Positions 11,440 to 21,770 of a stretch of 64,000 bases of DNA are shown one piece after another. The notes beneath the pieces were generated by a model. The model had not been told where the DNA came from. It saw only the letters and a program-made list of their open reading frames with translations, and did not search any database. Position 1 is the stretch's first letter. Each line of letters begins with the position of its first letter. The stretch comes from Zygnema cylindricum (lineage: Eukaryota; Streptophyta; Zygnematophyceae; Zygnematales; Zygnemataceae). A program made the position numbers and the translations under genes. The stretch lies in contig JBBHKE010003548.1 in NCBI GenBank assembly GCA_037447655.1, forward strand, positions 35,057 through 99,056, given 5' to 3'.

Positions 11440-11990
11440 CGGTCTGGCGGTCTGTACACCGACGGTTGGCAACATTATATTACGCCGGTGGTACGGCTGT
11501 TTGTTTACCGATATTTCGCTAGCCGTACGCTGTGTGTACCGCGACGGCTACCAAGCTTAGAATTATGCCATCCGGCGGCAGCGAATAATTATCCCAGGTG
11601 GGCGACAACAGATAATAATTCCAGCTGCCGGCAACATAGAAAATTGCCAGCCGGTGGCAGCATAGAAAATTGCCAGCTGCCAGCGACGTAGAAAATTGCC
11701 AGCAAAATTGGCAACGTAGAATGACGCCGACAGGCGGCAGCATAGAATTCTGCCACGGTTACACCACCGAGCGGGTGCGTAGAATCACGCCAGCAGGCGG
11801 GAGCGTAGAATTTGCCACCCGGAGGCAGAGTAGAATTATGCCACCGGGCAAACGACATTGTAGAATTACGCCACCGGGCGGGCGGCAGCTTAGAATATTG
11901 CCACGGTACGGCGGTTTGTACCGCGACAGGCGGCAGCACTACATCGTGCCCGCAGTACGGCCGTGTGACGGAAAAAAAATCGAGACAGAA
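11440..11990. repeat. 26-bp and related minisatellite, foldback arm
   Basis: Tandem units such as GCCAGCTGCCAGCGACGTAG with AGAAAATTGCC, interspersed with GGCGGCAGC-containing units. It is the reverse complement in style of 14640-15220, which has CTGGCAATTTTCTACGTTGC. Together they form inverted arms around the LTR and the central sequence. Confidence 0.75.
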
Positions 11991-13169
11991 CGAAACTCTG
12001 TGTGCTCCATTGCCCACAGAAATCGCGGATCCAAAAGAAGCTTATCTAGATAGTGCCGACTCTAAGTTGATATAAACCCAAATGACTGACCCCTTGACAA
12101 TCACAAACCCATTATAGCTTCACCCCTGTGAAACAAGACTTTCTGTGTGCTCAGTTACACCACAGAATGCAAAGTTAGAATATGAGTTTTGGACACATTC
12201 ACCCATTTAAACTTTCCCTTAGAAATGCAGCCACCTTGGCAAGCAAAAACATTGACCGACTACACCCCTATGTAGCCTGGACTCCCCTAAGTCTGCAGCA
12301 AAAAGAATCACTGAAAATGGTCAAGTAAATTGATTGTTATGGATGGCCAAAGTTTGCCATTTATACAAGGTGCTCTCTGGGAGAGACAGCTACCTTCCCA
12401 AAATTTTCTAAGTCCTATTCCCCCTCTAAAACTCTATCTATTGAAGTACGGCACCAACCAAATTACTGTGTCGTAGATAAAAGTACAGGTGCCGGTGTAC
12501 TTTCTGTACGGCCATTGTACAACATGGCCAAAATGTCGACACGTATAAAATCAGGATTAGTTCTTGTAATCTCTGGAATTCCCGTAATCCAATGTTATCA
12601 CGCCACGTGTCATCTGACGTGGCAAAGACCGTAAAACGCCAAAAGTACTTTTTTTGTGATCGCGGCGCCTATCGCAGCTGTCCGATCAAAACCGGCTATA
12701 ATCTTAGCCGTTGAAATTCGACGCGCGATATTTATTTCGCTATCGAAACAAATGCGTGGTATCCGTTCCGTCCCCATACCGTACTCCGTACTAAATCAAA
12801 CTATATCCATGCACTAAGTATCTATTCGCCGTTAAACGAATTAATCTACATGTTACGAGTTATATACCTATCGAACCTTTCATATCGTAATATGTGTCAT
12901 AGACTTAACGGTTAGAGCTAACAGCTATTGGAACTTGACGGACGGCAGGTACCAGGATCATTTCCTGGGTCCGTCAAGTAACTTTTGGTAAATCTATCTA
13001 TTCCACCCCTTGTCTTTTCTAGTGAGCTTAGGCAGCCATGGCTCTAGCTCCCTATCAAGCCATCAGTGACTACAACAAGTGTGGGGGCTTAGAGAAGGAG
13101 GTTAGAGGCAGACTACCTTTGTTACTTTTCTATCCTAAAACAGACCTAGAAAATACATAAATATCAACA
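11991..13169 (-). mobile_element. Copia LTR, minus orientation
   Basis: Reads as the reverse of the family LTR. It starts CGAAACTCTGTGTGCTCC, where intact copies have TGAAATTCTATGGGCTCC, and ends ATATCAACA. No internal coding region flanks it, so it is a solo LTR or a fragment. It splits a foldback sequence: the text before it and the CGCCTATATAAAGG text after it are contiguous in the related block at 10.1 kb. A hairpin at 12935-12977 pairs TTGACGGAC with GTCCGTCAA and holds an inner CCAGGA/TCCTGG stem. Confidence 0.8.
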
Positions 13170-14163
13170 CTTGGCGCCTATATAAAGGTTTCCCCGAAGG
13201 TGAACAACGTTCCCTTATTTATATACTGATAGTTTGTATGCCGAAGCATCGTGGTGCTGACCTTGGCCACTACAGTACAGTACATACTCAGTACAATACA
13301 GTACTGTACTGTACTGTACTATAGAGGATATTTCCGTAGACATGTCGTATGTTTACGTTGATGTACGATGAACGATACTCGACATGCTGTACATCGAAGA
13401 TTTTAGAGCTGGGCTCCATTGGGGCAGGTTTCATATGAACCCGTATCATAAATTTAGCCACCCATAATTCGTCGCGTAGTACAAAAAAAAGGAAAAACAA
13501 GCCCGGGAAGAACTAAAAAATGTGGAAAGCCTTTTTTTTTCCGGCTGTTTTACGCAGGTCAACGTTTGTCTGGCATTAATTCCAAAATTCGAGCGATTCA
13601 AATTCATTTTTTAGAGTATCCTACTTTTTCTTTCTGCCCGTAAATTACACGCGTGATAAAATAAAAGAGTATAAGGTTCGCACAATTTTCCTTGCTATCC
13701 TGATAATTGAGCTTTCGCATGTTCGATTCAAAATTTCAAGCTCTCTCAATCAAGCACAGTCTATACTATATAGAACATGGTCGGTTCGACATATTCTTCA
13801 CAGTGCGTGTTTGACTTTTCGTACATCATCGGGAGTACGGTATCGTGTCGTGAATTGCTGTTTGACCTGTTGACAGGAGTGTGCTCTGACTAGAGGAAGT
13901 TCGATAATTTGACTATATATTTTCGTTCTTCAAATCTACCGTACATAAAACAAAGCTGAAGAAATTTATTCCTGTAGATTTGTACGGTCTAGAGTTGTTA
14001 TCATGTGACTTGTGCGGCCATACCGCTGTAGAATTGTACTGTTGACGGTCTAGATTTGATCTAGCGTAAAAGTACAGTACCACCTTCTAGACATCAGACT
14101 CTATTCCCATAACCATTCGTACTATTCTGTCGTTTTCAAGACTATACAGTATTTACTAATGTA
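13170..14163. other. Foldback centre with GTAC palindrome, no gene
   Basis: Starts with the CCTATATAAAGG/TTATTTATATACTGA block. A self-complementary run of GTACT/AGTAC units lies at 13262-13325. The rest is AT-rich non-coding sequence; the one short minus-strand frame over the palindrome has no recognisable domain. Confidence 0.5.
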
Positions 14164-14171
14164 GTATGTAC

Positions 14172-14504
14172 TAGTGTTGGGTATCGGGTTAATTCATATC
14201 GCGATAATTTCGATTTACGATATATTGAATATCGATCGAGCAGATTCCTCGATATATCGTACCGGGACCAACATAAATTATCGCGATATATATCGCAAAA
14301 AATGGGTGTCCGTACATTCATTGTACGGAAAATCGTACGGATAGCTACTGAAGGCGCAGGGGGGGTTGAAAAAAAAATGAAAATTTTGATTTTTTTTATG
14401 GTTCGATATATCGCGATAATTTGGTTATCGATTTATCGATTATCGGGTACCTGAAATTCGATATATATCGAATATCAACAAAAGGTCCTTGATACCCAAC
14501 ACTA
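14172..14504. mobile_element. hAT-like MITE with 8-bp target duplication
   Basis: Terminal inverted repeats TAGTGTTGGGTATCG and CGATACCCAACACTA are flanked by GTATGTAC on both sides (14164-14171 and 14505-14512). An 8-bp duplication and TAG-type ends are hallmarks of hAT elements. The interior is rich in TATCGCGATA palindromes and has no transposase. Related ends occur near 34.97, 35.93, 38.01, 40.05-40.95 and 56.42 kb. Confidence 0.85.
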
Positions 14505-14599
14505 GTATGTACTACATAATCAACATAGCTACAAGGTTGGATATCAGTATATAAACAAGAGAACTCTGTTTGCCTTTTTGGAAACCCTTATATAGGCGG

Positions 14600-15220
14600 T
14601 GTGTCTCTCAAGGATTTTTTTGTCCGTCCGCAGTACGTAAGGCCGTACCGCTGGCACGATGTAGCGGTGCCGCCCGTCGCGTTACAGACCGCCGTACCGT
14701 GGCACAATTCTATGTCGCCGCCCGCCTGGTGGCATAATTCAACGCTGCAGCCTGACAGCTTGCATAATTATATGCTGCCACCGGGCGGCATTATTCTATG
14801 CTGCCGCCGGCTGGCGTGATTCTACGCTGCAGCCCGCCAGCTAGCAATTTTTCACGCTGCCAGCGGCTGGCAATTTTCTACGTTGCCGGCTGCTGGCAAT
14901 TTTCTACGTTGCCGGCCGCTGGCAATTTTCTACGCTGCCACCGGCTGGCAATTTTCTACGTTGCCGGCCGCTGGCAATTTTCTACGTTGCCGCCGGCTGG
15001 CATAACTTTACGATGCCATAATTATACGCTGCCGCCGGCTGGCATAATTATACGCTGCCGCCGGGTGGCATTATTTTACGCTTGCCAGCTGTCGTTATAC
15101 ATAATACCGTACGGCTGGCGTAATATGACATTGCCAACCGTCGGTGTACACACCACCGTACCACTAACATAATATAACGTTGCCAACCGTCGGTGTACAG
15201 AGTGCCAAACCGTTGGCACA
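14600..15220. repeat. Minisatellite, right foldback arm
   Basis: Consecutive 26-bp units of CTGGCAATTTTCTACGTTGC plus CGGCCG (14826-15000), flanked by CTGGCATAATTATACGCTGC-type variants. Orientation is opposite to 11.44-11.99 kb. The CCTTATATAGGCGG block at its left edge mirrors the CGCCTATATAAGG block at 10.13 kb. Confidence 0.8.
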
Positions 15221-15225
15221 ATGTA

Positions 15226-15762
15226 CACCCCGAATCGTTATTAGTGTCAATAACTCTAATTTGGGTTCTTAAAATTTTATTTTATTTTCCTCAAATAGGA
15301 TAAATGATTTTTATTTTTCCTTGACGATAATTAAGGTACCGTACAAAATAGAGTAAAAAACGAAAGTACAATTAGATCTAAATAGTGTGGTGTACGGTCG
15401 ATGTCAGACCGTGCATAAATGTACCTTTTCAAGTGAAAATTTTACAAAAAATGAATTAAATCAGATGCGCACGCATAGGAACGTGCGCTCAAAAAACGGA
15501 ATTAGTTTGACACGTAAATTAGTATGACATGTACGGATATTTATATTTCACGACGGCGTACGATTTCTAATATTTTGTACGAATACATATGTTTATGTAT
15601 AAAATCGTACGGAGAATATTTCATATTTGCTGTTCCCAAATTAGCATTAAGCCGAAATTACAATACACCTTTTAAAAAAAAAACAAATTCTTAATTAGCA
15701 TCAATTACGGTGAATTACCTTCAACACTATTTAAACTTTGACACTAATAACGATTCACGGTG
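15226..15762. mobile_element. MITE, inverted copy of 10891-11426
   Basis: Starts CACCCCGAATCGTTATTAGT and ends TAACGATTCACGGTG, with TA on both sides. Internal order is reversed relative to the left copy: AGGATAAATGATTTT near its left end, and CATTAAGCCGAAATTACAAT near its right. 537 bp against 536 bp in the other copy. Confidence 0.85.
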
Positions 15763-16005
15763 TAACGTTGCCGTGCGATTGTCCGCAGTACGGACCACCG
15801 TACCGCTGGCACATCGTGACGCTGCCATGCGTCAGTGGTCAGACCGCTGTACCGCTGGCACAACGTGACGTTGCCTTGCGTCAGCGATACAGATCGCCGT
15901 ACCGCTGGCACATCGTGACGTTGCCGTGCGTCCGCAGTACGGGTATGATAAACTGGACAGGTACATGCCCGTGTAACGGGCGTTGATTTACTAGTTCGAA
16001 TATAT
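15763..16005. repeat. Minisatellite units ending the foldback zone
   Basis: Four units with CCGTACCGCTGGCACATCGT and GACGTTGCCGTGCGTC, then GTACATGCCCGTGTAACGGG, which is the inverse of 10190-10215. This is the outer right edge of the inverted structure. Confidence 0.7.
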
Positions 16006-16452
16006 TTCGTACGTAGGGCGCCTGACTCTCCGTTGGATTTGCAAACCAGAGGCTGGACGGTGGAATTTCTGTACATCAAAATATCGAGGGTGAGTACGAA
16101 CCTAGGAGCCGTCTGTCCTTTTCCGTGGGATTCCAAGGGTTGTCTCACGCGGCAATCGAGCTCAGTACAGTATTTGTTTTATAAAAGTACAGTGCAAATT
16201 GCAAAAGCATAGCACGTATTCTAATTGTAGACAATTGCTTCTGTACGATACCTAGTCCCAGGGGATAACTATATAGTCTACAAGACTGCTGCATATTGTA
16301 GACTTTACATGCCCTAAAACGTGTTACCATGCTGCAGCTCTTGCAGGGACAGAAGCAGAACCTGGCCACCATTGCTAGGAAAGAAGGAAAACATGAAAAC
16401 AAAAAAGTGAAGTAAGGAATATAAGTATACATGAAAAGAGAATAGGCGGCGC

Positions 16453-16542
16453 ATGCTTCTGCGCCTACTTCCATGGCTACTCAGGAAGGTTCGAAGAAAG
16501 TCGCTGCAGCTTTACGGAATGTGGAAGTCGAGCAGATTGTAG
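16453..16542 (+). promoter_or_regulatory. Possible overlapping upstream ORF of the SelU-like gene
   Basis: An ATG 20 nt before the chosen start opens a 29-codon frame, out of frame with the main one, that overlaps the start and ends at TAG 16540-16542. If the transcript begins upstream of 16453 it could reduce initiation at 16473. The transcription start is unknown. Confidence 0.3.
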
Positions 16543-19500
16543 GGCCCGGCAATGATCCCTTTGTACGGATGGGATCATTTTGGAAAGATCAGGTCAGCGA
16601 TTTTATTTTTTTTCTTTAGATATTCTTGTTTGTGCCTGTCCTATCATTGTTATTTTGGTTTTTTGTGGTTTTCTCTGCTTTGTTTCCAGTATCCAGGTCG
16701 TGTGAGAAAAGGCTATTCGTGGTGGTGCTGCATTTGAATGTGAAATAGTTCAACGGGTAATGAATCGTTAAGTTTTTAGCATTTTTTTCTCTCCCTCTCC
16801 CTCTCCCTCTCCCTCGCCCTCGCCCTCGCCCTCGCCCTCGCCCTCCCCCTCCCCCTCCCCCTCGCCCTCCCCCTCCCCCTCCCCCTCCCCCTCCCTCCTC
16901 CTCTCCCTCCTCTCCCTCCTCTCCCCCTCCCCCTCCCCCTCCCATATAATATGATTATGTGTCGGCCATGTCCGTGGCTCTCTGCCCTAAATTAGTATTG
17001 TTGTTTGATTTTAGTAATTAAAGCTAAGGGCGATGGGAAGAGCAGTGAGAGAGGATCAGTTTGGCATACTGCAGGTGTGAACACCTGGCAATCTACATGC
17101 TACACTGCCCATCTCTATCAGGGCTTATAACACTAATTCAGTTGCTACTTTTTTTTGGAGGAAAATCATAAATAATGTTCAGAACACTATTTAAGTTAGT
17201 GGACTGCAATCCGCTACATCTCCTTGCAGAGGAGATGCAGTAAATTATTGTTTTACATTCTAATATCGCATTCACAATGATAGTTCCTTTACTCTATAGG
17301 GATGGCAGGGCAGTTTATCGATTGTAGAATGTGTTGTTGTTCCATCCAATGTTAGATTGACCATTTTGTTTTTGAGTGACATTTCTCGTTTTGGATTGCA
17401 GTATTACCGATGTTTTTTGTTGAGCACATTCTTTCAAACATGAAGCCAATGCACTCAATTTCACAATTGTGGGAATCTTTACATCTTATTTGTCGATTCA
17501 CTTTCGTTGTCTTGCTACTTTTGAGTTAGGATCAATATTTGTTTGAATACCCTCATTCGACAACAAAAATAATCGATTTCAATTGTCGTGTTTCATTCCT
17601 GCGTTTGTGTGTCATTCCTTCATTTTGTTTTTTTCAAGGCTTTTTATGATTATGGATCTTTTACTTCAGGTGCATTTCACCTCGACTAGAGTTCAGAATT
17701 TGATGCTGATTTCTTGTTGTAGCACATGGAAATTTCTCAAAATTAGGGCGAGTGCATTATATAACCTATTAATTATATAAAATTGTATGTTATATAAATC
17801 ATGACACACAGTTATGCTTTCTGAAATGAGTTTGGCATCTGCAGCTAAGGTAAGCTTGTGACTTACTGACTTGACAGGCTCGAGAACATAAAACCAGATC
17901 AGTAGAGCTGATATTTATGACGCTCAGCGTTTGAATATGACTGTGTTCTTTTTTTTTCTTCTCTTCTTTTCTTTTCTCTACTTTTGTTTTCTTTTTTGTT
18001 CTTTTTTTTCTTTTCTTTTTTTTTCTTTCTTTTTTTTATTGGCAGGTGGTTGTTTTGCATCTCTTGCGGCGGTTTGGGTGACGACTGTGTCGCGGAGGGG
18101 CCATGGAGATCTCTCGAGCGATCCCTCTCCTCCGCCGAGCCGGTGTTCGTGTAGTGGGTGTAGGTAAGTTTTTAAGAAGAGTCAATAAATATGGTTGGTT
18201 CATTTTCTTTTTTGGAAAGAGATTAATTATCCCAGCTGGTCTGTTGACGTGGAAATTGGCTGTTTAACTCCTTTGTGACAGTATTGTGCTGAGAAAGTGA
18301 GATTCTGATTGGTCCTTATGTGAAAACTGGTCAGGGATCAGTGTGGTAGTTTCTTAGAAGCCCCCCTTGTTAAAAATTCAGTTATTTGAACATATAATAC
18401 CATATAATTGGTGGAAATGCACTGCTGCTATGCTGTCCTGTTTGCTCTGCCAAAAAATAGAAAAAGGAAGAACAAAAAGAAAACAAACAGAAAAAAACGG
18501 TTGCATTTCAATGACTCTCATTTCTACTTATTGTAACCAGATTTTTTGTATACACTGGAGCTTTAAAATGCAATTTTATTACTGATTTTGTAACTGATAA
18601 GAGTGTGGATTTAATAATGGCAGGTCTGGAGGCCGTAGGAGTAGAAGATTTTGTAGCGGGTGGGTTCTGGCAGGGAGAGTTGTACATTGATCATGGAAAG
18701 AAGGCTTATAAAGCTCTCCAGTTGAAGTCCTCGGGCATTATCGGTGCTGTTTCTCAACTTGTGTTTAACCGTAAAGTGAGGGACGAGTTGGTTCGAACCA
18801 AAGACATTCCGATGAACTTTGTTGGAGACGGACTGTGAGTCTTTCATCTGGTTCGACCTAATTATACTAATAGGGGGATTATACAGAAGCTATTAGTGGC
18901 GTTCCTGGTCAGTAATCGAGTACTCGCTTAAAAAAACGTATGATCCGTACATTTTTCTGTGCGACTTCTGCAGTTAGTGGCCAGTTAATCCGTTTGTATA
19001 GCTACCTTATAAGCTGAAAGGGTGTTATTTGATTTCGCCACTATGGGGTGTTAAAATAATTGCGAAGATAATCCTGAAAGACCCTTGGAGAGGAGAGTTT
19101 AAAGAAAAAAATAATTGGTCTGACCATGAAGGCGTGAATCTTATGCACTTCAATTATATGTTCTATTCAACATCTTGTCTTTGCGGTAAATGATTTTAGT
19201 ATCAGCAGGCCGGCAATATAATACAAAACTGATCTGCCAGAAAAAAAATGCAAATAAAGCATAAGATTCGTAACATCATAAAGTTATCGCATCAGAAGAA
19301 TTATAATGTCAGAGGAGTTTATAATGGCAGATAACTATACTATATGGAGAATGATGGCATTGAAGTAGGCGCGCCAGACTTAAAAACTTAGCGCCCAGAG
19401 ACAGAAATGATGAATTTGTCTAATAGGTTAATTATACCTACTCTAAAACTGGTGTTACTGGCAAGTCATCCTAGAAACCTTGCAGAATATTGTACGACTC

Positions 19501-19857
19501 GTACAGTTTTCTGTACCTTACTCTGGTTATTGGCCAAATATGCCAGCTATAGCGTTATCTTGAAAAGTTAAGAGCTATGACATAACTTCCATCATCGTCA
19601 TCTGTTTTATAACATGCTACAATCATGTTTTCTTGTATTGTCTATTTTCTGACTGTTTCAGGCAACATGGAGCCACATTTGTTATGGATATTGGAGGAGT
19701 CATGATTTTGGACTTCAGACAAGACGATTTTGCCGCCTATCCTTCTCCGGAATCTCTCCTCCAGGCTTGTGGTCTCTCCTCTCGTTCTCTCAAACCTTCA
19801 AAATTGAAGCACTCTAATGGGAATCCCTGTGGTGATCTTTGCCAATCAGAGGACTAG
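16473..19857 (+). CDS. Peroxiredoxin-like 2 / SelU family selenoprotein (UGA-encoded Sec)
   Basis: Thioredoxin-fold redox protein of the AhpC/TSA-2 (PRXL2, SelU) family. Exons: 16473-16592, 18046-18163, 18624-18834 and 19662-19857 (phases 0, 1 and 2 agree), giving 214 codons plus stop; relatives have about 200-230. The first exon ends ...GSFWKDQ, the second opens VVVLHLLRRFG, then UGA, then RLCRGG. The UGA (18079-18081) falls where relatives read RRxGCxxCR, and its distance from the preceding Trp equals that in the human protein (16 residues inclusive, from memory). That yields a UxxC redox motif. Later landmarks also fit: GELYIDHGKKAYKAL, NFVGDGLQHGATFVMDIGG and SPESLLQACGL. Introns have GT...AG ends with strong pyrimidine tracts; the first donor, GTCAGC, is unusual. 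A SECIS follows in the 3' UTR. If UGA were a stop the product would be 51 aa, ending before the active site. The start is the first in-frame ATG in a good context. The family call is firm; the exact substrate is unknown. Confidence 0.85.
16786..16945. repeat. CCCTCN hexamer array in SelU intron 1
   Basis: About 25 hexamers change in blocks: CCCTCT, then CCCTCG, then CCCTCC with mixtures. The minus strand is a run of G3-G5 tracts able to form quadruplexes. It lies about 200 bp after the exon 1 donor. Confidence 0.9.
18079..18081 (+). other. In-frame UGA, predicted selenocysteine codon
   Basis: TGA in exon 2, followed by CGA CTG TGT, so Sec-Arg-Leu-Cys. It is codon 52 of the predicted protein. 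The frame is open on both sides across all four exons. Confidence 0.85.
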
Positions 19858-19889
19858 AAATAGAATTTCTTGGAGGTCACTCCCCTAAA

Positions 19890-20025
19890 AACAAAAAAAC
19901 GGGGAATGATATGGGTTTCTATTTACATTTTTTGGTTATTATCGGCATCGAAAAAACAAGAAATGGGGAACAATATGGGTTTCTATCAACGTTTTTCGGT
20001 ATTATCGGCTTCGAAAAAAACGTGG
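19890..20025. repeat. Tandem duplication in the SelU 3' UTR
   Basis: Two copies of about 65 bp share GGGGAA, ATATGGGTTTCTAT, TTATCGGC and TCGAAAAAA. They lie between the stop codon and the SECIS. Confidence 0.6.
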
Positions 20026-20059
20026 TACTGGTTTTTCCCGATTTTTTTTAAATCGATGA

Positions 20060-20126
20060 GTGGCAAGGTATGAAGTTGTACTCGGAAAATGCGGTCGCAA
20101 GACGAGTACGATGGAAAAACTGGAGC
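20060..20126 (+). promoter_or_regulatory. SECIS element (type II) of the SelU-like gene
   Basis: This RNA hairpin would recruit SBP2 and direct Sec insertion at the upstream UGA. AUGA is at 20070-20073. Helix II pairs 20075-20084 with 20103-20112 (10 pairs, including GTACTCG with CGAGTAC). The 3' partner GGAA at 20113-20116 supplies the NGAN that forms the tandem G.A pairs. Twelve bases separate AUGA from the unpaired AAAA run (20086-20089), the spacing typical of SECIS. A mini-helix UGC/GCA (20090-20092 with 20097-20099, loop GGUC) makes it type II. It starts 213 nt after the stop. Helix I below the core is weak by eye. Confidence 0.8.
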
Positions 20127-20189
20127 AATTGTTACTGTTTCAGGTGCTCTCAAAGAGGATGACATGAAAAGGAAAAAACGGAAAAAAGA

Positions 20190-21770
20190 GGTGGAGATGG
20201 TGGTAGTGGAGGAGGAGGAGGAGGAGGAGGAGGAAGTCTTTAAGGTTAGGCCAGAAAATGAAATTTACTAGTACCTCTTTACTTGCGGGGAATTTCACTC
20301 TGTATTATACTTATGAATTTTAGAGTAGAATTACTTCGGTAAAAAGTAAGGAGTTTGTGCATTGAAGAAAGTTACGGTAAAATAATTTTGCAAGTAAGGA
20401 GAATGACAATCAGTTTAGCTCATGTTTGACTGTTTTGTATCAAGTGAATTGTATGCACAGAGAGAGAGAGAGGGAGAGCGAGAGAGAGAGAGCGAAGAAA
20501 AAATAATTTGCAAGTTTTAAGCAAAAAAACTTTTTTGTGATGTCAACCGTTTTTCAGATGGGTTGTTATTTTTTGCTCCTTGCAATGAACTTAGGAGCTT
20601 TATTAAGAGAATTTGATGAGTAAACTGTGTGAGTACATGGGAATATGCGAATTAACAATAAAGGCGAAATGAAAAAACGAGGACGGGAGTAAACGAATCG
20701 AAAATGAAATATACTGTGAAAGGAGCATTATGAAAGTTAGTGAGAAGTTGGTTGAAACTTTGCACTTTCAGCTTTGTTGTTTTGTGGTTTTACCAGGTGG
20801 TGTTGTTTTGTACACGAACTAGTTGCAAACTCATAAAGAAATTGTATTTTGCTTTGCCTATCGGCTTATTCTAGGGAGTAAAGCAGTGAGGTGCAAAGCT
20901 TGTTTGCCTTGTAACAGAATCTACCTAGAATGAAGCTATTTCTGGCATTATGCCAGTGATTTCAGTAGCAATATTGGTAAAAATGCTGTTAAGTTTTTTT
21001 CCTAAATAATGTTGTTTTATTCATCTCGGCGGATTAAAAGGAAAATGGTCACTCTTGACTAAGTGGTACACTGGATTGCTATGTCATTTGACCTCCAAAC
21101 AGCAAGTTTTTCTTTTGACCAAATGTTTATCTTCTTCATGAATTACCTTCGAAACATCGTTGGGATTGAAATCAAATTATTAATTCCAAATCAGTTTTTA
21201 GACTGGATTCTATAGACAAAAGCTGGTGTAACATCGATGGCTTTTTAGATTCACCTCATAGAATTCGAAACTTCCGCACAAATAACATTTATGGAATACT
21301 ATGAAACTAGTGGTCAACCAGAGAAACAAAAGTCTACAGTCTACGAGTGCCTCAACCCTACCCAAATTTTGTCATTAAATCAATGTTTCAGTCAAATGGA
21401 GAGAAGCTTCTACAAGGTTGAGAGTCAAATAACTGAATGAAACTTTTACCAAAGACTACAGTGGGGCATCTAGGCAGATGCCTACACCACATCAAAAACA
21501 GGAGCATCAGAGAACCTCAGGTGACTCAAGCTTTACAACACCAAATTACATTGAACAATTTAGATAAACATCATTTTTCCTCTTAACTTTGGCCATAGAG
21601 CTGAATCAAAAATTGCTCCTCTGTAGCGGTACAAACGAAAATAATTGCAGAACAAATGCCTGCTAATGACGAACAAATGCCTGCTAATAACTCACAAATG
21701 GCGAAAAAAGGGAAATTTAAACTAGTGTAAACTAGAAGGGATACAACTAAAAGAAAACTAACACTCCTGC
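20190..21770. other. Intergenic region between the convergent SelU and MAT genes
   Basis: Holds the rest of the SelU 3' UTR with a GAGGAG run (about 20205-20236), a GAGA microsatellite at 20461-20496, and the 3' flank of the minus-strand gene. No further coding signal seen. Confidence 0.5.

Noticed and set aside
16616-16945. A Gly/Arg-rich minus-strand protein.
   Set aside because: It is the hexamer repeat in the SelU intron read in reverse.
18079-18081. The TGA in exon 2 as a disabling stop making the PRXL2 gene a pseudogene.
   Set aside because: All other parts of the gene are intact, the TGA sits exactly at the redox Cys position with Cys at +3, and a well-formed SECIS follows in the 3' UTR.
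18605-18838. A separate small gene starting at an ATG at 18617.
   Set aside because: The ATG is in the intron just before an AG acceptor; homology and phase show that this is exon 3 of the SelU-like gene.
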